Source of the DNA: Poa pratensis
Taxonomy: Eukaryota > Streptophyta > Magnoliopsida > Poales > Poaceae
Assembly: GCA_947311845.1 (NCBI GenBank)
Contig: CAMZMU010000075.1
Coordinates: 23,473,421-23,537,420, forward strand
DNA: 64,000 bases
Reading direction: 5' to 3'
The position numbers and the translations under genes were made by a program. The notes beneath the pieces are model-generated. The model did not search any database, was not told the origin of the DNA, and saw only the letters and a program-made list of their open reading frames with translations. Each line of letters starts with the position of its first letter. Positions within the stretch are counted from its first letter, which is position 1. Of this stretch, positions 11,100-21,052 are shown one piece after another.

Positions 11100-11520
11100 T
11101 TTGCAGAGTGCGATGTCAGAGGATACTCGGCAAACACAACAGTAACATCATGAGGTTTGCAAAGTGGCTCTGACAAGACGGTCTACAACAAGCACAACCG
11201 TAAATTTCCCGTCAAATGCGGCCGTGAGATACACGTGTCCATCCATTTTGTTGTGATTTTTAGGTTTGGCCGAGAGCCCCGTTCTAACATTCAACATATG
11301 TGTTACCATTGTCGAGCCTCCCGTGCCAACATTCAGCCATATGTGCCAGTGTTGTCGAGCACCGTCGGGGAAACATTCGGTATTCATGTGTTTTTGTCGA
11401 GTGCCTTCCTTTGTTAAGTGTATGCTGCTCGCACTTGACATGCATGCGTTGTTGTCGAGCAACCGATAAATTGTACTTAGTAAACGGGGGCACTCGGCAA
11501 CTACGCCGTTTCCGGTAGTG
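11100..11520. mobile_element. CACTA-type transposon end (fragment)
   Basis: The right border ends TTTCCGGTAGTG, i.e. CACTACCGGAAA on the minus strand, the CACTA terminus. Inside are repeated GTCGAGC and CACTCGGCAA motifs (about 11126, 11320, 11360, 11395, 11453, 11491) like the sub-terminal repeats of this superfamily. The matching left end was not found, so the fragment is probably truncated. Confidence 0.5.
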
Positions 11521-11541
11521 ACTACGAGGTGATGAAATACT

Positions 11542-12375
11542 CAGGGCCGGTCCAAGCAATAATTTATGCCCGGGGTGAGCTAAATATTATAATATGTACT
11601 AAATTTTAAACGTTTTGAAATTGTTTTTGCATACTACAAAATGACTATAATTTTTATTATTTATTTGCAATATTGACCATATATAAATGTTGTTTAATTT
11701 TTGTAATGCTCATTTTAGACATTTGTAATGAGTATGTTCAAACAAACTTGATTGTGCTGAAGATAAATTGTAGTTTACAACAAAATTATGTTCTCGAATT
11801 ATGGTTCAAACCTTGTGTAAACTACATAAAGATTATGACCTATCAACTATCTTAATAGTGTTTTCTAGTATATGATTTCGTAACTATATTTACTGAAAAT
11901 AAATTAAATTTTATCATGATTCTGTACTGATATTTTGTTGGGTAAAATGTGTCTTATATATAAGTTGAAATTTGTGCATGCCACTATATTTCAACAAGTC
12001 GCTTGTAGTTATAATCAACGAACATAAAATGGCGCGGATTCTTCTAGGTAGACGTACAGTTAAATTATTTCTTTTTTGCAATGTCGAGTTTTATCATTTA
12101 GCTTACAGAAGTCCCTCCGCGAGTCTCTAAAATAAAATGTCTTGTACGAAACTAAACATGGTAATCTTGTTAGCATAGATTTCGGTACGACTTGATGAAC
12201 ATGTTTTTGCCGATCTGATTTACGAGCTCCTCCAACAAATCGAGAATTTTATTTATTTTAACATATTCAATAATGGTGTTAGTTGTAATAGATAATTTTA
12301 CTAATATATCTACTATGAGGTCCCTCCTCCTTTCGGGGCCAGGGCGGTCGCTCTGTTTGCACGTGCTATGTACTA
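11542..12375. mobile_element. hAT-like element remnant
   Basis: Begins CAGGGCCGGTCCA, close to the CAGGGCCGGCCC terminus of grass hAT elements. Near 12330-12350, TTTCGGGGCCAGGGCGGTCG is the kind of sequence found inside the other end. The interior is AT-rich with no open frame. No 8-bp duplication could be confirmed, so the right edge is approximate. Confidence 0.45.
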
Positions 12376-13130
12376 GGAATAATCAACTCATTACTACTAT
12401 GTTTTTTTAGTTATTCTTGGAAATGCTACTACTTAAAGTTACAGCCTTGTCGTATATATTTACGCTCGTACAAAAAGCTCAGCGCTGTACTTGTACTATT
12501 GCTAGCTATATACAGTACGTGCGTACAATCATACACAACCCAACAAACAATTCAGCTGCACAACATAGTAGCCGTGTAACGAACCGGCTGCGTCATCGGA
12601 TCACTCGGCGGCCAGATCATGCAACATGCACGCATGTGCTCGTGTAGGGCTAACAAACTCGGGTGGTACGTACGTACACCGACAACAAGTACGTGGGAGC
12701 TGCTTACACTAAGTACAACGGCCTATAGTGACTAATCACTAGGTAGATTTTGAGCGCCATGTTCCTTTGACCTGTTCGAAAAGCTATGGGCTAGCTCTGC
12801 TCAGGCCGGACGACATATAATTGTGCTCTGCCACGACTGCGACGAGGCTTATTGGGGTGACTAAAACACTGGCCCAATTTCGGCCCACCACAAGCTGTCC
12901 ATTTTGTTACGGAACAAGTCGAACATGCATGGAGTTGGTGACCAGTCTGTAGTATTGCTTTGGCCCACCACAAGCTCAAAAACCATCATGGCTAGCGGTA
13001 TCAACTTAAAACAGTGGCAGGAATCACCCGGCTGTAAATATGCAGAAAATCACCCGCTTTTGGAACCGACTGATCCATACTCAAGTGAACAGATCTCGCG
13101 CGTTCGATCAATGTACCAAAAATGTTTCAT
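12376..13130. other. Unassigned sequence
   Basis: Mixed composition with TACGTACGTAC runs near 12665-12675. No convincing ORF, repeat pair or transposon end seen. Confidence 0.3.
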
Positions 13131-13560
13131 GCGTAGCATTTTCCTCCGTGTTACGTGTATGCAGCATCTCATGTAGCATTATTTCAGAACGATCAGTATA
13201 GCAAAAACAATCCGGGCGCAACACTTTTTTTTTTTTGGCACATGTAGCATCGTGTGTAGCATTTTCTTCCCAAATCCGTAAAAACCTGCAAAATGTATCA
13301 AAAAAATGTTGTTACATGTAGCAAAAACGAACAACTTATGCAACAATTACCAATTTGGTTGTAGCAAACGTCAGTAAATCGTGATACTTTTGCAACAAAA
13401 AACCCAGAGCGTCCAACATTTATGCGAAAGCAACATTGGAGCAATCTCTCTGTGGCATAGCACACAAATCACTCTAGCACTTTGCCCATACTTACACAAT
13501 AAAAATTATAAACACATGTAGCAAATCATAACACCATATGTAACATCAGCAAAAACGATG
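13130..13560. repeat. Degenerate GTAGCA/GCAACA motif region
   Basis: The hexamer GTAGCA or its neighbour GCAACA recurs about every 15-40 bases (for example ATGTAGCATT, ATGTAGCATCGTGTGTAGCAT, TGTAGCAAAAACG, TTGCAACAAAAAAC). Likely part of an old unclassified transposon; no termini identified. Confidence 0.4.
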
Positions 13561-14209
13561 AACACATGAGAAGGCTTGCCGGAGGCTGCAGCGGCCGAAG
13601 TGGTGCGGACGGAGGTGCTCGGGGACGACGCGCGCTCGAGCCACGGAGGAGGGGGGCGTGATCATCACTGGAGCGAGGGGGAAGCGACACACCGCAAGTA
13701 GGGCTGACTAGCGCGATGGTCGCGATATAGACAATCATGAGGTGTGTGAGTCCAATGCGTCGCTGAGGGGAGAGGACAGGGCGACCGGAGCTATAGGAGA
13801 GGAAATATGTGGTGTTTTACAGGACGTCCAGGCAAAATGGGAAGGAGAAGGCGACTGACTTCTCGCGGCCGGCACACGCAGAGAGAGAGAGAGAGAGGAA
13901 TAAATGAGTGGTGCATACGGACTCGGCCTAGTAGTCGGGCCAAGGTGCACATGGCCTTGGTTCTATGCTAGGGAGTGGGTACAAAGCGCGCGAGCGAGAC
14001 CGTCTGATCTATCAACGTGTATATGAAGCTTTTCCCTAAAAATATTGTTACATCGTCCATACTTAAGGATAAATGAAACTTGGGGGCATATCCAGCCACA
14101 CACACATGGCGGATTACCTCTCGCATGTCTAGGCTGGGGCGAAGGCAGGAATAAAACTTAAGTGGGGCCAAGCATGGTAAATCATCCATTGGAGTTGGGG
14201 GTGGGTGGG

Positions 14210-14210
<1 letters not shown>
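13561..14210. other. GC-rich unassigned region with GA microsatellite
   Basis: 13561-13735 is GC-rich but has no convincing coding frame. A GA run (13880-13898) is a simple repeat. No gene seen. Confidence 0.35.
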
Positions 14211-14223
<13 letters not shown>

Positions 14224-14240
<17 letters not shown>

Positions 14241-14249
14241 GGGGGGGGG
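14224..14249 (+). repeat. G homopolymer (26 G) after TG repeats
   Basis: TGTGTGTGTG followed by 26 G. A C run of 15 follows at 14350-14364. Such tracts are prone to length error in assembly. Confidence 0.85.
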
Positions 14250-14584
14250 TGTGACCATGCTAATTTTCTCTAAAAAATGTTTCTAAACATAGATTAAGCA
14301 TAAATTTTTCCTTAGTGTATCATGGCATGGGGGGCAAGGCCACTGCTTGCCCCCCCCCCCCCCCTCCCCGAGCTCCAATCATAAGCAATTTATTAGACTT
14401 TATATTACAATGCTCAAAGATAACCTTCCCAAAATCCTGGACTAGATCCGGACATTCTTCAAAATCAGCGTCGAACTGGTGAGAGGAGTTTCTTTGAATT
14501 CAAATCTTCCACCACATATAGACAATCCGGTTGAACCACAAGTGAATACTATGCCAGACGTTTAACTAACATGCCTTTTCTCAT

Positions 14585-14825
14585 TATAGAATTGCCTCAC
14601 TAGGCAATTATCCCAAAAATCCAAACTAATGGAAAGAGCTAGGAAATATATTTATATTCAACACTCCCCTCACGTCTAGGCTATTTTAGTCAGTTCATAC
14701 TGCGTGAGCAAGGTCTTGAACTTGAGACCTCTTGGCTGTGAAACCATATAGAATTGCTGCATTAGCCAATTATCCCAAAAGTCCGAACTGATAGAAAGGG
14801 CTGGGCAATATATTTATATTCAACA
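14585..14825 (-). mobile_element. SMART/TRIM-type mini LTR retrotransposon, complete (241 bp)
   Basis: Two 79-bp direct repeats (14747-14825 and 14585-14663), each starting TGTTGAATATAAATATATT and ending AATTCTATA on the minus strand. The upper one is followed by TGGTTTCACAGCC, a 2-mismatch version of the tRNA-Met primer site TGGTATCAGAGCC (14734-14746). A purine tract (GTGAGGGGAG, 14664-14673) precedes the lower one. Flanks CTCAT (14580-14584) and GTCAT (14826-14830) match at 4 of 5 bases, a target duplication. It is inserted in the RNase H of the LINE. Known class: very small LTR elements (SMARTs, under 300 bp) of grasses. Confidence 0.8.
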
Positions 14826-15158
14826 GTCATAACTACAACCTTCGTTGTTTTTGCATCAAATGTATTATCCACATTGGTGCGAGCCGCCCACGGATGATCA
14901 CAGACAATTGCACTTGCAAGCACCTATATCTCCCACAATGGAAAAAGATGCATCTACACTAAGAGTTTGGATCTGCGGATGTGGTTTCGTCCACTAGTTA
15001 AGACGCCGACTTCCTGATGCTTTTCCGATACTCCAGTCATAATTCATAGCGATCGCTTGAATTGCTAGGAACTTGCATTTTGTACAGTTTCTCTGGGCAA
15101 TCCCCCTCTGTTGACATCACAGGTACCAACAGACGATCACAAATAGTCCCGGTTTTTA

Positions 15159-15449
15159 TTACCGGCTGTCTGTACTATCCTCATCTATCTCCCGTGCATC
15201 ACCACTTATTTCATGCACAACGAACGCCCTCCAAACTTGTTCATCTTTGTGACAATCAAACATTAAATGATGAATGTCCTCAACTCCCAAATCACATACA
15301 GAACATTGCCCACTCGTTGTCATATGTCGATTTGCCGAAATACTATAACATGGAATCGATCCGTTCAAACACCGCCAAATAAAAATCTTAATCCTACTGA
15401 AACTGAGAAATCTACCGAGTTTCTTATTTACGTTGAGCTTCACCCTCAC
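15159..15449 (-). pseudogene. LINE ORF1/ORF2 fusion fragment (zf-RVT)
   Basis: 96 codons. Residues 1-20 belong to the ORF1 DUF4283/zinc-knuckle region (VRVKLNVNKKLGRFLSFSR). From residue about 24 the frame is the zf-RVT domain, with the pattern C-x2-C...H-H...C (CSVCDLGVEDIHHLMFDCH). The join at SFSR/IKIF is the deletion breakpoint. Fragment of a dead element, not a host gene. Confidence 0.7.
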
Positions 15450-15975
15450 TCATAGAAACTTCCCTGCAAAACCATTAGAGAGCTCCAAGTGGAGCTCCAG
15501 TACCTCAGCAATACGTTTGGCCAAATTTTCCGGAAATCATTTATTCGTTAACACACCATCGGGTAGCTAATGAATCTCGATCCAAGTCTCGACATGATCA
15601 AGTTTCACTCGCTTTTAGGATTTGTGAATCCATCATACTACTATTTGATCTGGCTTGATCCCACAAATCCCAGGGACCTTGATGGATCGCTTTATTCTAG
15701 TCTGCTAAACAGTTAAATTGCACCGAGAATGAGTTAGGGTTTATCTCCTCCATCCACATCGCGAATCGTATTCCAAGTGCCTCTCATATCGCCAAACAAG
15801 GCCCCTTGTCTGAATCTTTTCTCCGCGAGAACACGAGCCAACACCAACTACATCAGTTTTACATCATCCGCATTAACCTCATCTTCCGAGATCAGATTAT
15901 CCAATTCATCTTCCTCGAGGTGTAGATGTTCCAAAGCATGCTTCGGTCCTTACTTTCCTTCCCTCGCGATCCGCA

Positions 15976-16160
15976 AGCCCCTCACGAGTTGGTTATCACA
16001 CAAGAGAACAAGGACACTCCTAGAAAAGGAGAACAACAGAAATGCACATACGTATAGAACTTTCATGGTGACGAAATAATTAAACAAATCTGACGAAGAA
16101 ATTAAACAAATCTGGAGTGTCCAGTGACCATTTTTTTACGAACCTAGCAGGTAGGTACTC
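15976..16160. other. Short unassigned spacer
   Basis: Contains a direct duplication of ATTAAACAAATCTG (about 16077-16090 and 16099-16112). Nothing else seen. Confidence 0.35.
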
Positions 16161-16162
16161 TG

Positions 16163-16740
16163 CTTTTTTTTTAAGTAGGGGGAAATCGTTACAAAAACCA
16201 AATGGCTAGCATAACCAACACAAAAAGAGGGCTAGGAACCGATCACACAGGATCAAACTCAACTAACAACCTCACTCAATAACAACAAATCAAGCCAAAG
16301 AAAAAACATCTCTTAGCAGGCCAATCTCTTCCCTGATCAAGGATGCCACACCCACCACCGTGCTTGCTTCTTCTCAAAGATGTGTCGATTCCTCTCCTTC
16401 CATAAGTGCCAAGCAATGTACATCCCCACGTGTGTCTTCTGCTTGAAATTTTTAGCACTCATTGATTTCTTGAATTTGCTTCACCAGCTCAATATGGAGG
16501 CCTCTCCTGCTGCAGCCGCTGCCGCCTTCGGATGGGAGCCAGTGAGCTCCTGCCAAACCTCCTTCGCAAACGGGCAGGTCAGTGTGAGGTGTGCCGCCGT
16601 CTCCAGTTTCTGGTCACAAAAGCTGCAACGATCATCATGAGTCCACCCGTTTATCTGTTTTGCAACACACACGAGATGTAAAATTTCACTTTTGGCTCCG
16701 CCTTCGTATTCCAGACCGAATCGAGCAACGGCATTGGCAC
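16163..16740 (-). mobile_element. 5'-truncated LINE remnant (3' end)
   Basis: The minus strand encodes the zf-RVT domain (CSFCDQKLETAAHLTLTC, about 16570-16630) and then, in another frame, the usual ORF2 C-terminus (WHLWKERNRHIFEKKQA, about 16365-16415). The 3' tail ends in an A-run seen as T's at 16163-16172. Only the last ~580 bp of the element remain, typical of 5'-truncated LINE insertion. Confidence 0.7.
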
Positions 16741-16751
16741 CCTGGTCTCAA

Positions 16752-17450
16752 CACTACTACAGACGAAACATCGGAAATGAGACAAAACCCTTATCGGAAA
16801 CGGAGAAACGGTCCGTGTCCCCGCCTCCTCTACTGGTATGAAGGCCCTTATCAGCAACGGAGGAAATAACCGTCACCGATGAGGTCAATTTTTTGGCAAC
16901 GTTGGACGTTGATCTCCGTTGCCGTAGTTCGACATCATCATTTACGAACATCTTGGTCCAATCTTTTGCATTGAGCTTTTTCGTAAGCGTGGTATATATA
17001 TTCATTTAGCCTGCAATATATATTTTGTGCCGCATTCGATCTCACACATTACAAATACTAAAACGGTAACAAATTTCATTCATATCACAATGTAAACTTT
17101 ATCCATCACAATTTCACTTTTACATTTTCATCACAAGATGTGACAAACATAAAAGGTAAAATGGTAACAGATTTCATCTATACTAAGCCTATCATGTCAA
17201 AGGACGAAAATAATTAACGATTTCTTCCCTACATCATTTTCCACAATTCTCGCAGATGTCACTCTAGCAATCTCGTCATATCCATAGAGTCAATATCGAA
17301 AACGGAGCCAAAATTATGACCTTTGCCAACAACATGAGTGACGGAGTAAATAGTTTCTCCGTAACCAATGTCGACGGACCAGCCGCGGCCCAGTTCGATC
17401 AGGACTCAGCGGAAATGGTAAAATCATGATTTTCCGTCGACTAACTCGTA
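16752..17450. mobile_element. CACTA-like element, left end and sub-terminal region
   Basis: Starts CACTACTACAGACGAAACAT, a CACTA-type terminus. It is followed by repeated CGGAAACGG, GCAACGGAG and TCTCCGTTGCCG motifs in both orientations, as in sub-terminal repeats. The interior is AT-rich and non-coding. No matching right terminus was found, so the extent is approximate. Confidence 0.45.
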
Positions 17451-17479
17451 CCGTTTTCATAGAGGGGTATCAGCAAACG

Positions 17480-17669
17480 TGTATGATATGGGAAAACGCC
17501 ACACCGATGGGGCGACCGCTGCTTATCAATATATAGGTTACAAAGCTTGGAGATCAAGGAAGATCCAACATAATCAGAACCGAATCAGCCTAATGAGATT
17601 CGGTGGTTAACCTAGCTAGATATCCTATACAAGGCTACGTACAATGTATACAAAGTATGTACGTTAACA
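17480..17669 (-). repeat. 3' LTR of copia element 1
   Basis: On the minus strand it starts TGTTAACGTACATACTTTG right after a purine tract (CTGCGGGGGGA, 17670-17680) and ends CCCATATCATACA (TG...CA, 190 bp). There is no matching 5' LTR: the upstream end of this element is joined to a different LTR at 20657. The right boundary is sure; the left one is inferred from the CA end. Confidence 0.6.
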
Positions 17670-17699
17670 TCCCCCCGCAGTTTGTGCGTGGGGAGGGAG

Positions 17700-20640
17700 A
17701 ACGAACGCATAAACTGGAACGAAAATCCGCAAACATCTGGGAGGAGAGTCCTTTGGTCATGATGTCAGCATACTAGTGAGCAGACGGGACATGAAGAACA
17801 CGAGCTTCACCGAGAGAGACCTTTTCCCGCACGAAGTGTATGTTGATCTCGATATGCTTGGTGCGCCTGTGTTGGACTGGATTGGAAGCCATGTACACGG
17901 AACTCACATTGTCACAGAATACTATCGTGGCAGCGAGCGGTTGATGGAGTTCGCCAAGAAGCTGTCGAATCCAACAACATTCAGCAACGGCGTGTGCAAC
18001 AGCCCGGTACTCCGCCTCAGCACTGGACCGGGACACTGTGGTCTGCCGCTTTGACGACCAAGAGATGAGGTTGTCGCCGAGATAGATGCAGTAGCCGGAC
18101 GTGGAACGGCGAGTATCGGGACACCCAGCCCAATCGGCATCGGAGTAAGCCGTAAGAGACGTCGTCGGAGAGCTCGAGAGGTGCAGACTGAAGTCGACAG
18201 TGCCTTTGATGTACCGAAGAATCCGTTTTACCAAATTGAGATGAGGCTCACGAAGCGAGTGCATGTAGAGGCAGGCTTGTTGCACAGCATGCGCAATGTC
18301 CGGCCGGGTCAGCGTCAAGTACTGGAGAGCACCGGCATAACTGCGATACTCAGTCGGATCGGGAAGAAGAGCACCATCTTGAGCAGAAAGCTTGCTGCGA
18401 ACATCAAGTGGGGTGGCACAAGGGTTGCATTCTGACATACCGGCGCGCTGCAGCAAGTCCAGGGCATACTGACGCTGGGAGAGTACCATGCCGGAAGGCG
18501 TCCGTGTGACGGAGATGCCGAGGAAGAAGGACAGCGTCCCCAAATCTGTCATGGCGAATTCAGCATGCAACTTCTGGCTGACTGTCCGAAGAAGCTGAGC
18601 CGAGGAGGCTGTAATCACAATGTCATCCACGTACAGAAGGATGTAAGCGAGCTCCGTGCCGTGCTTGTATATGAAGAGGGAGACATCCGACTTAGAAGCA
18701 ACGAAGCCGAGGCGATGAGCAAAGTGAGCAAACCGCTGGTACCATGCCCTCGGAGCTTGTTTAAGTCCGTATAGCGACTTGTGAAGGCGACACACATAGT
18801 CAGGGCACCGAGAGTCGACGAAGCCCGGCGGTTGTTGGCAGTAGACCTCCTCGTCAAGATTGCCGTTGAGGAAGGCATTCTTGACGTCGAGCTGATGGAT
18901 CGGCCATGAACGCGAGACGGCGATGCTGAGAACAATGCGGATCGTGGCCGGCTTGACGACGGGGCTAAAGGTTTCGTCGAAGTCGATCCCCGGCTGTTGA
19001 GAGAAACCGCGGACCAACCATCTTGCCTTGTAGCGAGCAAGACTGCCGTCGGAGTGGAACTTGTGCTTGAATATCCACTTCCCTGAAACAACATTAGCAC
19101 GAGGAGGGCGAGGAATAAGTGTCCAAGTCCCATTGTTAACAAGAGCATCAAACTCGTCTTGCATGGCGCTGCGCCAAAGTGGATCATTGAGGGCACCCCG
19201 GTACGTTTTAGGAATGGGTGAAGGAAGAGAATGAGTAGCGGAAAGATTCATGCGATCAATGGGCTGGAATAGACCGCGTTTGGCACGAGTTTGCATAGTG
19301 TGTGTGTTTGTTGGAGAGGGTGGACGATGGATGACGATAGGAGGCCGATGGCCGACGGCAGGAGGCGGAGCCGCGCTGGTGGGGGAAGGAGTCGGCGAGG
19401 CAGGAGAGAGCGTCGGAGAGCCAAGTGGGCTCAATTGACTGGGAGACGGAGGCCCAGTGGGCTGGGGCGACACGGGAGATGGAGGTCCAGTGGATGGAGG
19501 CGAGTCAGGCGACGGGGGAGGCGAGGAGTTGGGTTGCGGGTTGGCATGCAGAACGGGTCGTGGGGAATCATGCATAGCGGGTTGCGGAGCAACGTGGGAA
19601 TGGTGCGGCATGGGTTGGGTAGCGGCCAGATCGAGCAGGAAATCGAGGGCCTCGGGTGTGGTCGTGCGATCAGGTGCACGGGAGAAGGGAAAGATAGTTT
19701 CATCGAAAACTACGTGACGAGAGACAATTACGCGACGGGTTTGGAGGTCAAGACACCGGTACCCTTTGTGTTGACTAGGATACCCGAGGAACACGCAAGC
19801 AACGGATCTAGGAGCTAGTTTGTTGGGGGCTGTGGCGGATTGGTTAGGGTAACAGAGACAGCCAAACACGCGTAGGGCGGTGTAGTCGGGGAAGGTGTTG
19901 TGAAGACGGTGGTAGGGTATAGAGAACGCAATGGGTTGGGAAGGTCATATATTGACGAGGTAGGTCGCGGCAGCGACAGCCTCGGCCCAGTAGGAGGATG
20001 GCATGGACGACTGAAATAGGAGGGTGCGGGTGACGTCGTTTATTGTGCGGATAGCGCGTTCCGCTTTTCCGTTTTGGGCAGAGGTGTAGGGGCACGAGAG
20101 ACGAAGACAGATGCCGTGTGTTGGTAAAGAACGAGGTGACGGTGGAGTTAAGGAACTCGGTACCGTTGTCGGCTTGCATAGCGACCACCGGACGTGAGAA
20201 CTGTGTCCGTGCGTAAGCGACAAAGGAAATAAGAGTGTCGGCCGTGTCAGACTTGTTGCGTAAAGGAAAGGTCCACATAAAATGAGAGAAATCATCAACA
20301 ATAATGAGATAATATTTGTAGCCAGAATTACTTAAAACGGGAGATGTCCAAAGATCACAATGGATTAACTCGAACGGAGCGACACGTAAAGAGTTTGACC
20401 TAGAGAAGGGCAATCGCACATGTTTGCCAAGTTGGCATGCATGACATACATGCGAAGGAGCCTTATTACATGGAATAAAAGACTGACGATAAAGGTGTGA
20501 CTCGTAAAGAGTTTGACCTAGAGAAGGGCAATCGCACATGTTTGCCAAGTTGGCATGCATGACATACATGCGAAGGAGCCTTATTACATGGAATAAAAGA
20601 CTGACCTAGAGAAGGGCAATCGCACATGTTTGCCAAGTTG
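17700..20640 (-). pseudogene. Copia element 1: integrase-RT-RNase H, gag deleted
   Basis: Ty1/copia Pol on the minus strand. Integrase core at 20400-19945: first Asp in IHCDLW, second in QADNGTEF, and the Glu in GKAERAIRT, the last in another frame (frameshift near 20115). An in-frame TGA at 19945 breaks it. Then a 698-codon frame (19869-17773) with LQFK-like linker, RT ([15 protein letters not shown] at about 18640) and RNase H (YSDADWAG, SSAEAEYRA, CDNVSSVY). A TAG at 17773 replaces the expected Gln just before the YADIMTKGL tail. Gag and protease are absent: the primer site is followed at once by the integrase zinc-finger end (CHACQLGKHVRLPF). Lineage Ale/Hopscotch-like by structure (inference). 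Confidence 0.85.
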
Positions 20641-20644
20641 GCAT
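20385..20644 (-). repeat. Triplicated integrase zinc-finger segment
   Basis: The block CCTAGAGAAGGGCAATCGC plus its downstream sequence occurs three times, with starts (GACCTAGAGA) at 20397, 20515 and 20603, i.e. steps of 118 and 88 bp. The last copy runs straight into the primer site at 20645. Each unit encodes CHACQLGKHVRLPFSR. Confidence 0.85.
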
Positions 20645-20656
20645 GCTCTGATACCA
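20645..20656 (-). promoter_or_regulatory. tRNA-Met primer site between SMART LTR and copia 1
   Basis: TGGTATCAGAGC on the minus strand, immediately after the LTR end GCTTGACA (20657) and immediately before the copia 1 integrase fragment. Confidence 0.8.
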
Positions 20657-20738
20657 TGTCAAGCTTCATGCGCTGACCACTATTTCAAAAGACCGATCTG
20701 ATGGAAAGGGCCAGACAATTCACTTATACATTTCAACA
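20657..20738 (-). repeat. SMART-type LTR (82 bp)
   Basis: On the minus strand TGTTGAAATGTATAAGTGAA ... GCTTGACA (TG...CA). It shares layout and words (TGTTGAA-TATAA, CCCTTTC-ATCAG-TCGG, TTTTG) with the 79-bp LTRs at 14585-14825. It is preceded by a purine tract (CGTGAGAAGGGG, 20739-20750). Confidence 0.7.
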
Positions 20739-20857
20739 CCCCTTCTCACGTGTGACTCGGGGAGGGAGAGGCCAACACGTGCAACCGGAAGAGAGCGACG
20801 GCGCGCGAGTCTCAGAGGTATGGCTCAAGAGGCCATACCTCTGAGGCTCTGATACCA
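20739..20857 (-). mobile_element. SMART-type internal region with primer site and hairpin
   Basis: On the minus strand: TGGTATCAGAGC primer site (20846-20857), a perfect 14-bp inverted repeat CTCAGAGGTATGGC / GCCATACCTCTGAG (20811-20824 with 20832-20845, 7-base loop), about 60 bp of GC-rich sequence, then a purine tract. The 5' side is a copia LTR (20858-21041), not a SMART LTR. Confidence 0.7.
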
Positions 20858-21041
20858 TATAAGATTTGGAAGCGTATCTACTCGGTAGCACATACCGAGC
20901 CGCGTGTCGTTTATTTATATTGGGGTGCATTGCGGCACAAGCAATTACAAGAGTTCGGTACAGAGAAGGAGAAGGATACGTATTGACTTCATATTCACAG
21001 CCAATACGTTTTACATAATGTTTAAACTCCTATCTCTAACA
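20858..21041 (-). repeat. 3' LTR of copia element 2
   Basis: 184 bp; the minus strand starts TGTTAGAGATAGGAGTTTAA and ends CCAAATCTTATA. A purine tract (AAGGGAGGG, 21042-21050) lies before it; a tRNA-Met primer site follows it directly, which is abnormal for a 3' LTR. Confidence 0.9.
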
Positions 21042-21052
21042 CCCTCCCTTAA

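Larger units (their letters stand above)
14375..15975 (-). mobile_element. L1-type LINE remnant with internal deletion
   Basis: Reading the minus strand from about 15960: a DUF4283-like ORF1 segment (ELDNLISEDEVNADD; KRFRQGALFGDMRGTWNTIR; VRVKLNVNKKLGRF), then near 15400 a direct jump to the zinc-binding domain next to reverse transcriptase (IFIWRCLNGSIP; CSVCDLGVEDIHHLMFDCH), then an RNase H-like tail (KLNVDASF at about 14975; DCLYVVEDL at about 14500). The whole RT core is missing, so ORF1 and the ORF2 C-terminus were fused by deletion. Stops and frameshifts abound. The RNase H is split by a mini-LTR element at 14585-14825. The 3' end lies near 14375. Confidence 0.75.

Noticed and set aside
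11148..11559. Several overlapping ORFs around 11.1-11.6 kb
   Set aside because: They run across the sub-terminal repeats of a CACTA end and have no protein similarity I can see.
14734..14830. 14585-14825 as chance LINE-internal duplication
   Set aside because: Primer site, purine tract, TG start and flanking CTCAT/GTCAT fit an LTR element far better.
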